This document shows, in pieces, positions 9,309 to 17,226 of a stretch of DNA of 64,000 nt; position 1 is the stretch's first letter, and each line of letters starts with the position of its first letter. The notes under the pieces were generated by a model. That model had not been told where the DNA came from, made no database searches, and saw nothing but the letters and a program-made list of their open reading frames with translations. Made by a program: the position numbers and the translations under genes. Source of the DNA: Diplonema japonicum (taxonomy: Eukaryota; Euglenozoa; Diplonemea; Diplonemida; Diplonemidae); assembly GCA_964019335.1 (NCBI GenBank), contig OZ025739.1, positions 335,133-399,132 of the forward strand. Direction: 5' to 3'.

Positions 9309-11168
9309 ATGGGGAAGCATAAGACTCCGAGACTGCCCAAGATTGTAATCCAAGCAGCAGTAAAGGTAAAGATAAAAGAATCGAGGGACTCTGTGGTACT
9401 TGATGCTGTAGAAGGGGATACTGCGCCCATGTCGGGGGAGGGCTCTCTTGAGCTTGAATGGGAGTTAGAAAAACTGGAATGTGGTACCACAGTGCACAAA
9501 GCCCGCAGATGGCTTGTTGTAGTAGCGCACCAAAGTTGTACGGTCTTCGAGAAGGCCTTCAGGCGGTTACGCGCCCTCAACGTGCTGCGCCGTCTGTTCA
9601 AGCCCATCATGCTCTTTCGCAGCAACAGGTCAGCAGCGCAGAAACTCCAGGATTCCCTCGGCTTCAGTCAGGATGAGGTGCCCCCTCTTGTCCCCTTCCT
9701 TCGGTCCATCCCCTTGCTTGCTCACTTCCCACTGCCCTTTCTCGAAGCATTTAGCAAGCGGCTTCGCAAGTTAGTCCACAACCCCGGTACTGTCGTTGTT
9801 CATGAAGGTGAATGCCGCGACTTCTACATAGTCACTAGGGGGGTCGTCGATGTCTTGGTCCGCTCGCCCCCTAAGTACACCTTCACCGTGGTTGAGAGGC
9901 TCGGTCGTGGCAACTACTTCGGACAGTTCAACGTCTTCTCAGGAGACAGCCGCGAGGTCGTGAAGGTGCCCCGTGGCTGCGGGTTGTGTGTTCTGTGGAA
10001 GCTCAATAAGCAACAGTTCCACCTGCTTCTCAAGCAGTACGGCAACGCCGCCTCTGTGGCAAACATGAAAAGGCTCCTCATTCAGAAGCGCCAACAGTGT
10101 ATCAGCAAGTACTACCCGCTTTCGCCCAACCACTTCAGGAACTGCGGCAGGAACACCAACCTCAAGGATTTCCACGACGACGCTCTTGACGAGCTCATTG
10201 CGCTGATGCAGCCTGTGTCGTTCCATGGCGGGGACCTTATCCTCACCGAGGGACGTCCCACGACTGGGCTGTTCCTGGTGGTCAACGGGTACGTGGAAAT
10301 AACAAAAAAGATGAGCCTGCCTGCGGTGGAGAGCCAGTGTGAGACCCCAGCTGCACAACCAGCACCTTTTCCTATTTCCGCAACATCGCGAGCGTCTGTT
10401 CCCGTACCACCTCGAGTGCCGTCGACAGCCTTCCGCAGGCACAGCCTGCAACAGCAGTTCTTCAGAGACGAGAAGCGTGTCGCGCTCTTAGGGTCGTGGT
10501 CTGTACTGGGCGAGGAGGAGGCATTGCTATCAAGAAACTGCACGGCGACAGTACGGTGCGTGCACGACGTGGACTGCTGGTTTGTGAAGAGAGACGTTTT
10601 CGTGAGGTACATGCTGTCCTACCCTGTGCTGTTCCTTGCCGCAAAGGATGCGGTGTCGAAGGTACTCGCAGGGCGCAGCCAGATCATTCACTGCCCCATA
10701 GAGTTCCTAAAGGCAAGCCCCGTTCTGAGAGTGTTGCCCACTAAGTTGCTGTCTTTGCTGTCCATGCACGCCAGCTCCGTGATGTTCCGACCTGGCGAAG
10801 AGTTGGTGGTGCGGCAAGAGGTGTGCAGGCTGCTTGTTGTGTATGAGGGTAACGCACACTTCGCGCTGTTCCCCGACGTCTTGCGCAGGGGAAGCAAGTG
10901 TCGATCGTCTGCTGTGCTTTCCTACTTCGCGATAGACGACAAACAGCTCAAGCCAGGTTCAGTCGTCTGTGCAGAGGAAGCTGTGCTCGGCCTTCAATGG
11001 CCGATGCCGTACACGTACCATGCAAGCCAAGCCGGTTGCAAGGCATGGTGCATCACATCGGGACAGCTTCTGCAGTACATTAAACCCACGATTTCCATCT
11101 GGGAATCCCTTGTTCTGAAAGCCAGGTCTGTTGTATGTGAGGGGAAAAGGCCATCTCTATTCATTTGA
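9309..11168 (+). CDS. triple cyclic-nucleotide-binding-domain protein
   Basis: Single-exon, 619 aa, with three cyclic-nucleotide-binding-like domains and no kinase, channel or exchange domain. Domain 1 is about residues 140-245 (GTVVVHEGECRDFYIVTRG... LGRGNYFGQFNVFSGD). Domain 2 is about 295-440 (GGDLILTEGRPTTGLFLVVNG... LGSWSVLGEEEALL), with a Pro/Ser-rich insert. Domain 3, about 470-600, is degenerate (RPGEELVVRQEVCRLLVVYEG) and has no clear phosphate-binding cassette. The first two keep the FGxxxx/LGEEEAL positions, though without the full canonical FGE(L/I)AL...R motif. Proteins made only of such domains include the trypanosome cAMP-response protein CARP1, so a cAMP-receptor role is plausible but inferred. 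The start was chosen at ATG 9309, just after the CAG at 9298; the frame is open from 9201. Confidence 0.85.
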   Translation: MGKHKTPRLPKIVIQAAVKVKIKESRDSVVLDAVEGDTAPMSGEGSLELEWELEKLECGTTVHKARRWLVVVAHQSCTVFEKAFRRLRALNVLRRLFKPIMLFRSNRSAAQKLQDSLGFSQDEVPPLVPFLRSIPLLAHFPLPFLEAFSKRLRKLVHNPGTVVVHEGECRDFYIVTRGVVDVLVRSPPKYTFTVVERLGRGNYFGQFNVFSGDSREVVKVPRGCGLCVLWKLNKQQFHLLLKQYGNAASVANMKRLLIQKRQQCISKYYPLSPNHFRNCGRNTNLKDFHDDALDELIALMQPVSFHGGDLILTEGRPTTGLFLVVNGYVEITKKMSLPAVESQCETPAAQPAPFPISATSRASVPVPPRVPSTAFRRHSLQQQFFRDEKRVALLGSWSVLGEEEALLSRNCTATVRCVHDVDCWFVKRDVFVRYMLSYPVLFLAAKDAVSKVLAGRSQIIHCPIEFLKASPVLRVLPTKLLSLLSMHASSVMFRPGEELVVRQEVCRLLVVYEGNAHFALFPDVLRRGSKCRSSAVLSYFAIDDKQLKPGSVVCAEEAVLGLQWPMPYTYHASQAGCKAWCITSGQLLQYIKPTISIWESLVLKARSVVCEGKRPSLFI

Positions 11169-11241
11169 CTCTTCCCTTCCTTTTTTTTTTTTTTTGCTGC
11201 TCGTTCGTTTGTATCGCACACAGCACTAGTTCGACATTAAA
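11169..11241 (+). promoter_or_regulatory. putative RNA-processing (trans-splice acceptor) site in 73-bp intergenic gap
   Basis: The gap holds pyrimidine tract CTTCCCTTCC plus T15, then a short spacer and CACAG ending at 11223, then ATG at 11242. The order matches a 3' splice acceptor, and there is no upstream GTATG donor inside the gap. Best representative of the pattern seen before most genes in the window. Confidence 0.5.
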
Positions 11242-11844
11242 ATGGGAGAAAAGACAAGTGTGAGGGAGACCAGCATGGAGGTGGTCATTGCAATGTTCTC
11301 TGTGCTTGCGTTGGCATGGACGCTGACAGCGAACCTGGGGTTCCTTCCGGCGCTGTTCGGGGAGAGGGCGGAGACGAAGAAGTTCGAGTCCTACGAGGAG
11401 TTCTACCCTCACTACCTCTCGGAGCACAGTGACGCAACATGCAGGCTCTTGCACTTCATTGGGACTAGCATGGTGGTCCTGTGGCTGTTCGTGTGGAACA
11501 TGGGCACTGCTCACAGGTCGGTGGCACTTATTGCCCTTGCCGGTGCCGTTGGTAACATTGTGCAGGAGATGACAAAGGGTGTTCCCACAGCGCAGTACGA
11601 GGCCCTTGGGATGGCTGTTGTGTTCTTCATTGGTTCGCTCGTCCTCAACCAGCGTATCAGCATCTACATCGTGACCATGATTCTGGGATACGGCTTTGCT
11701 TGGGTTGGCCACTTCCAGTTCGAGAAGAACAAGCCTGCAACGTGGACTTACACCACATGGTCGCTCATGAGCGACTTCAGAATGTACTATGAGATCCTCA
11801 ATGGCTCCCTCACAGTTGCCCTGCCCAAGGAGATGATGCAGTGA
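11242..11844 (+). CDS. Mpo1-like (DUF962) fatty-acid alpha-dioxygenase family protein
   Basis: 200-aa ER-type membrane protein of the DUF962/Mpo1 family. Yeast Mpo1 is an Fe2+-dependent dioxygenase that shortens 2-hydroxy fatty acids from phytosphingosine breakdown. The conserved histidine motifs are present: YPHYLSEHSDATCRLLHFIGT near residue 55 and WVGHFQFEKNKPATW near residue 155. Four hydrophobic segments (about 14-35, 75-92, 97-112, 128-155) fit the family. The ATG lies only 73 bases after the stop of the upstream gene. Between them are a 15-base T tract (11181-11195) and CGCACACAG ending at 11223, leaving no obvious room for an independent promoter. Confidence 0.9.
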   Translation: MGEKTSVRETSMEVVIAMFSVLALAWTLTANLGFLPALFGERAETKKFESYEEFYPHYLSEHSDATCRLLHFIGTSMVVLWLFVWNMGTAHRSVALIALAGAVGNIVQEMTKGVPTAQYEALGMAVVFFIGSLVLNQRISIYIVTMILGYGFAWVGHFQFEKNKPATWTYTTWSLMSDFRMYYEILNGSLTVALPKEMMQ

Positions 11845-12048
11845 AAAATAATTTTTTTTTTAATTAGATTGAGAAACCCCCCCCCCGTAGTGTTTCCCCC
11901 CTCCCCCCGGACCAGTTTTACCACCACACAGTAAAACCCTTTATTCAACCACGTTTCATGATATGGGAGCCCCTCCCGTGTCTTTCCCCCTTTTTTTTTA
12001 ACCGTGAGTTGCCATGGAATCCCGTGGTCATGCGTTCATGAGACATAC

Positions 12049-12080
<32 letters not shown>

Positions 12081-12499
12081 GATTAGAAAATCGATGGAGG
12101 TATTTAAAAGAATGAAAAAGAAAAAAAAAGAAAAGAAAAAAAAAAAAAAAAAAGTATGAGAAAGGGAAAAAAAAAGATTTTGAGCCACCCACCCACATAG
12201 TTTGTCGATGATGCCTTTTTTTTTTTCCTCCACAGAAAGCAAAAAAAACAATAAAGCATACCCCTTTTGGAAAAATACTGTAAAAGAAAGGGCAATCGCT
12301 CAGAATAACACCCCTCCTCGCTCACTTTTTTTTTTTTTTTTTGCTTTCTTTTTTATTGGTTGCTCTCAACGCATAACTATAATTATTTATTTTTCCACAC
12401 CCCCCACCTCCCTCCTGGAATTACTTTTTTAAACTGGCTCTTTTTTCTCTTTCTGCACCTGTTTTCCTTCCATCTTCACCACAAACCTCAGACCCAGCG
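11845..12499. other. intergenic, low-complexity
   Basis: A/T/C homopolymers throughout (12051-12079 T; A-rich 12115-12175; 12327-12342 T). The last 80 bases are a pyrimidine-rich tract ending in CCTCAG (12491) and CCCAG (12497) immediately before ATG 12500. No gene is seen. Confidence 0.5.
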
Positions 12500-13918
12500 A
12501 TGACATGGGTGGTGGTGATGTGTGCTGCCGTGCTTGGGACGCCTGCTGTGCCAGGTGTACCCGCTTCGGTGTACGGGAACAGGCAGTGGGTGGAGGCGAA
12601 CTACTCGAACGGTGCAGTGGATCCCCCGAAGCCTGTGATCCCTGACGAGCTGTCGGTACACGTGAGCATTTCGTCCTACAGAGACGAGTTATGCGGGCGA
12701 ACACTCTTCGAGCTCTTCAACTACGCAAAGAACCCTCTCCTCATCACCGTCGGCATCGTGGAGCAGTTCCTGGAAGGCGACATGCGGTGCTTGGAGGGGT
12801 ACTGCAAGCTAATGAACGAGAGCCGCAACACCTGTCCCTACCAAGACCGCATCAAGATTATCAAAATGACAGCTGGTGAAGCACAGGGCCCCATGCACGC
12901 CAGGTCCTTCGGAGGGAAGCTCATTCAAGACGAGAACTTCTGCATGCAAATCGACTCGCACATCCGTGCCATCCAAGACTGGGACACGAAGATGATCAGC
13001 GAGTGGGAGTCTGCCGGGAACGAATACGCTGTGCTGTCCACCTACGTGCAGAAGGAAGAGGACATGGTGTCGCGGGACTACGGATCGGATATCAACAAGT
13101 GGCGCGAGGTGCCCATGATGTGCTCCACGGTGTCGGGGATGTACGGCATGGTGCGCAACAACCAGGCATCGGCCGCCAGGGCGCTCACCCGCCCGCTCCG
13201 TTCATGCTTCTGGGGTGCAGGGCTGAGTTTCTCGAAGTGCCACATGGAGAAGTCCGTTCTGCACGACCCCTACTCGCGTGGCGTCTTCGATGGGGAGGAG
13301 TTCACACGTGCCATCAGGATGTGGACGCACGGCTACGACATGTACGTCCCTAGCAGGGGCATCATCTTCCATGACTACACCAAAGCCCAGAGGTCCCCGA
13401 AGAAGTGGAGTTCTGTTGCAAAACATTCCAACATTGAACGTGCTGACCCTGCCATCGCTTACGCAAGGCTAAAGGGGCTGTTGGGGATGGGGGGAGGCAG
13501 TACCGATGACCTCGGGGAGTACGGCTTTGGGACGCGGCGCACGAAAGCACAATACGAAAAACTCTGCGGGTTGGAACTATCGAGGTCCCCGAGAAACTTC
13601 GAAGAAGGCAAAGACAGATGCGGGAGGTTGCCTTGGGTGCCCTGGGATGTGCCACAGAAGAGCACAGATGATGTTCATCATGATGACAGCAGCAAGGTCC
13701 AGGTACAGGCCAATGTCCAGGTGCAGGTAGTGCACGACGTGCATCACGAGGATCACGAGGTACAGGTGCACGACGGTGTGGGGGATCACGTCAAAAAACC
13801 TATCGGTCCCCCCCACTTGCACATGAAAGAGATTGCGGTCATCCTCCTTGTGATTGTGTTTGTGCTTTCCCGCATGAACAACAGGGGCATGTTCAGACGG
13901 AGGGTCAGAAACGACTGA
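12500..13918 (+). CDS. GlcNAc-transferase-like glycosyltransferase (PF11397 type), membrane-anchored
   Basis: 472 aa. Residues about 50-320 match the family of Skp1-type N-acetylglucosaminyltransferases: VHVSISSYRDELCGRTL, AGEAQGPMHARSFGGKL, then FCMQIDSH (the metal/nucleotide-sugar motif) and later VPSRGIIFHDYTK. In Dictyostelium the best-known member, Gnt1, is a soluble cytoplasmic enzyme acting on hydroxyproline of Skp1. This protein instead begins with a hydrophobic, signal-like segment (MTWVVVMCAAVLGTPAVPG). It ends in a Val/Gln/His-Asp-rich linker (VQVQANVQVQVVHDVHH) followed by a hydrophobic C-terminal segment (IAVILLVIVFVL) with a basic tail. A secretory-pathway location is therefore likely. 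Single exon. Confidence 0.85.
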   Translation: MTWVVVMCAAVLGTPAVPGVPASVYGNRQWVEANYSNGAVDPPKPVIPDELSVHVSISSYRDELCGRTLFELFNYAKNPLLITVGIVEQFLEGDMRCLEGYCKLMNESRNTCPYQDRIKIIKMTAGEAQGPMHARSFGGKLIQDENFCMQIDSHIRAIQDWDTKMISEWESAGNEYAVLSTYVQKEEDMVSRDYGSDINKWREVPMMCSTVSGMYGMVRNNQASAARALTRPLRSCFWGAGLSFSKCHMEKSVLHDPYSRGVFDGEEFTRAIRMWTHGYDMYVPSRGIIFHDYTKAQRSPKKWSSVAKHSNIERADPAIAYARLKGLLGMGGGSTDDLGEYGFGTRRTKAQYEKLCGLELSRSPRNFEEGKDRCGRLPWVPWDVPQKSTDDVHHDDSSKVQVQANVQVQVVHDVHHEDHEVQVHDGVGDHVKKPIGPPHLHMKEIAVILLVIVFVLSRMNNRGMFRRRVRND

Positions 13919-14054
13919 CCAATACACCCCTGCTGACCTGCCCTTTGCTCTTAGTGTTTATGATCTATGTGTTTTGTACCACCGTATATTCCACGCTCGT
14001 CCCAACACACAATCTATCACAGGAAGTTGGTGCCACGTCGCCGCTTACATCGTT

Positions 14055-15020
14055 ATGCTGATTGATGACGACGACAAAGAAGCACCGCGGATAGTGGGGC
14101 GCGGCAGAGGAGGGAAAGGAGGTCGGGGGAGAGGGAGGGGGAGGAGCGAGGTAGTAGTCGAGAAAGAGGTAGTTCTGGACAAAGAAGTTGAGAAAGAAGA
14201 GAGGTTGCCAGAGCGAAGGCATTGCGGGAGTCTGCGATTAGTCGAAAGAGTGGTGCTTGTAGGAGCGCTGTTTTGGTTGGGTATATGGTCGATGCCTGGT
14301 GCTGGGAGGCCTGGTGGGAGGTACAGCTCTGAAGGGGTCCACACACACACACACCAGCTGAACGTGAAGCTTCACCTTCCCAACGCCACATGGGATGAAG
14401 GGCACATTGTTTACGCGCGTGACTATCACGATCTTGAGACGCAGCTCCATCGTCAGTACAACCACAGCATCGCCTCGCTTCGAAAGAGGCTTGTCGACTC
14501 TGACGGGGTCACCTCCTACCCAGAGGTGAACGGCGAACAGTTCGAACGCATCATCGCCGAGACCACGAAAACAGTCACATTTTGGGTGGTTTTGGGGTCG
14601 AAAGAGTCTGTGCTTCCACACAGCCCGCTCGACCCGGAACCACCCAGCAAAGAGGGGGAAAAGAAAGAACCCCCCATGCAGCATGAAGCACACGCTGCAC
14701 TCCAAACTGAACCTGAAGAGCCAAAGGTCAAAATAGGGCAGGTGTGTTTGGAGGAGGGGAAAAAAAAAAAAAAAAAAAAAAAAAAAGACGGTTGTCGCGT
14801 CCCGGGACATCACTGTAGGTGGAGCCGTCATCGTGCAGAAGAAGAGTCCCGGTGTGGTGAGGTCTGAGGTGAAAACGCAGGTGTGTCGTAATTATATTTT
14901 TTTTTTATACTCTCGCAGGGTGTCACGAAGTGGATGGTGAGATTTCTGGGAGAGTTCGGGTCGTCCCGACCAGTCGTGGCAGTGGTCAACTTGGAGGACC
15001 TTCAGGCAGTACATACATAA
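14055..15020 (+). CDS. unknown type II membrane protein
   Basis: Three exons, 14055-14741, 14788-14880 and 14919-15020, give 293 aa. The N-terminus has an acidic patch then an Arg/Gly-rich stretch (GRGRGGKGGRGRGRGR). A membrane segment follows at about residues 71-86 (RVVLVGALFWLGIWSM), and then a larger presumably lumenal part with no family I recognise. The first intron (14742-14787) begins GTGTG and ends AAAAAG after a 26-base A run, so it uses an AAG acceptor. The second (14881-14918) begins GTGTG and ends CGCAG. The splices are supported because they keep one frame (TVVASRDITVGGAVIVQKK, then GVTKWMVRFLGEF) up to a stop. Unspliced, the frame would read a poly-Lys tract and a different end. 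An AG (CTATCACAG, ends 14022) precedes the ATG by 32 bases. Confidence 0.6.
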
Positions 15021-15979
15021 TAAAAAAACAACTTTTTTTGTCCATCCCGTACAAGAAATGTATATAAAATATAGCTCTCTTGATTTTAGACCCCCTTTTT
15101 TCCCCTTTTTGTGTCTTTTTCCGTCCCTCCCCCATTCTTGAAGTAGGCGTCAGTTCAGAGAGGGGTTGTAGTCTTTTCTGATGTTTTCGTAACACCCTTC
15201 CCACCGTACACCGCACTTTTTTTTGATGGGGTCGTTGTAACACTTCTCCTCCAGTGGTTTTTCTTTTTGTAATTCAGACGGGGCTGTTCTCCTCCATCAT
15301 AGTGAATCCCCCCCCTTTTTTTTTCTTTTGTGCGCTCAATCGGGGAACGCATTATCATCCTCTGTATTTCTTCTATTAAATCTTCCTTTCTTTGAACCCC
15401 CCCCCCCCCCCCCCCTCCCTCGTCTGAACCAGGAAAGAATAAGCAACAATGCACACAGATATGCTTTCTTTCATATTTTTTTTTTTGCACCCATTCCCTT
15501 AATGGATATTTTTCTTTGAAAAATATAATTTCTTTTTTTAGAAACGCCACAAGTAGTACCCTTGACCATGCGGTCCTGGGTGCATGGACTCCTTTTTTCC
15601 AAACCCAAGCAATGTCAGCTAACCAATGGCGACTAGGTATCTCACTCTCCTTTTTTTTTCCGTCATGTTTCCCGAACCTTTTTACCTGAGTTGAAACTTT
15701 TTAGTTGAACCAGGGTGACAAAAGGGGTTTTCCCCCTCCCCTTCATCCCCCCTCATCCTTTTGTTTTCCGAATAAAAGAAACCTCATCTCATTTACACCC
15801 CTCCCCCCCCCTTTTTTTATTTCTCCGTTATTTTTCTTATATCCCTTTCCTCTCCCTCCACCCTTTGTTTTTCATGTACACATCTACACGAATTTGCTCT
15901 TCCTCTCTTTTTATTTTTGCTGCCCTGTCGTCGTTACTACCGATAAAAACTCTCTTTCAGGTGCCCGTAAAATGAAGAC
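15021..15979. other. intergenic, pyrimidine-rich
   Basis: About 950 bases rich in T and C on the + strand (C run 15399-15414; C and T runs around 15800-15900). It ends in CTCTCTTTCAG at 15960, nineteen bases before the next ATG. No convincing ORF. Confidence 0.5.
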
Positions 15980-17137
15980 ATGGCACCTTTGCGGAGAGAC
16001 TCGCGACAAAGCAGCGTCAGACGCGGCAGGAGCCACAACAGCGCGTCGGGTGGTGGCAGCCGCCCCCCGACACCAACCCGTGTTAGCAGCCAGAATGGCT
16101 CTGATAAGCAGCTAGCACCGCCAATGGTGCCCCTCATCATGAGGTGTTTCCAAGAAGAATACCGATGTGACGGAGCAGAACGACAGATAAACGAACGGCA
16201 GCGGCAGGCAGAGCGGGACCTTATCCAAAACGAGCGCAGACTAGCACAGCTGAAAAGCAGAGAAAAACCCTCCGTCGCCGCGTTCAATGCTTACAGTGGC
16301 AGGACCACCTCGGGGTCCATACCTTTGCCACCTGAAGCTATGACGTCTCAAACCCCACAAGCGCGCACACAGCAGACACCACCTATTCAGGTTATTATCG
16401 TTAACAACACACAGCAGGCACCGCAGTCGGTGTCGCAGACGTGCGAGCGTATCTCCACTGCTATGAACGCCCTGCAGAACACGCTCGGTCCAGCACCCCC
16501 CATCAGGACACCGGCATCCTCTGAGATACCCCCTGCAAGGGGCCCCAGCACATGGTCCGCCTCAACACGGGGTGTAGTCACCCCACCAGCTCCTGTGGAA
16601 AAGCCGACACCTTACCATAGGCTTCCCCCTCCCCCTACGCCGATGGGAGGGCAGGGCGTTCCGAGGTTTTCACCTGTTTTCATCCCCACCCGGAGAATGC
16701 AACCTTCCCCGTTGCCGGAACCGAGTTATGGAAGCACACGACCAACACCACTATCACAGACAGCACCTCGGCCCTATGTACACATCCCAGTACCATTTAG
16801 GGAAGGTTTTGTACCCCGTGACTCTTCGCCTGCATACGTGCCGCCTGTCCTTGTGTGCCCCGTGAATGGTGCTGCTGTGCCGTCCAAAAAGCCGCCTTCA
16901 CTCTCCGTTCCCTCCACCTCAGTGGAACCTTACGTGTCCCCACGCCGCATGTCACCCTCGCCAACGCAAACTCGGCATTACAGCCCCCCACACTGCCCGG
17001 GTGAGCCCTGTAAGCCCCCTTCTGTCGAGCCTTTCACGTCACTGAGGACCTCACCCATGCCTCCCGATAGATTCAGTAAACAGGTTGTCCCACTTGTGAA
17101 CTCTGCAATCAGAGAGGGATGTAACCACAGATTTTAG
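15980..17137 (+). CDS. proline-rich low-complexity protein, unknown function
   Basis: 385-aa single-exon ORF starting right after a strong acceptor-like CAG (15960). It has a basic Ser/Arg/Gly N-terminus (MAPLRRDSRQSSVRRGRSH) and a short charged helix (AERQINERQRQAERDL, about residues 65-95). The remainder is disordered sequence rich in Pro, Ser and Thr with many SP/TP sites (SRPPTPTR, PSPLPEPS, SPSPTQTRHYSPPH). The many SP/TP sites suggest a substrate of proline-directed kinases; no enzymatic domain is present. Codon use and the tight 89-bp gap to the next gene suggest a real gene. No homologue is recognised. Confidence 0.65.
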   Translation: MAPLRRDSRQSSVRRGRSHNSASGGGSRPPTPTRVSSQNGSDKQLAPPMVPLIMRCFQEEYRCDGAERQINERQRQAERDLIQNERRLAQLKSREKPSVAAFNAYSGRTTSGSIPLPPEAMTSQTPQARTQQTPPIQVIIVNNTQQAPQSVSQTCERISTAMNALQNTLGPAPPIRTPASSEIPPARGPSTWSASTRGVVTPPAPVEKPTPYHRLPPPPTPMGGQGVPRFSPVFIPTRRMQPSPLPEPSYGSTRPTPLSQTAPRPYVHIPVPFREGFVPRDSSPAYVPPVLVCPVNGAAVPSKKPPSLSVPSTSVEPYVSPRRMSPSPTQTRHYSPPHCPGEPCKPPSVEPFTSLRTSPMPPDRFSKQVVPLVNSAIREGCNHRF

Positions 17138-17226
17138 AAGCCACACGGCATCTTGTATTATGATGTATTATGTTTATCTCTTATGTTGCATTCCGGTCAT
17201 CTGGCTTACAACTTCCCATTCAGGAA

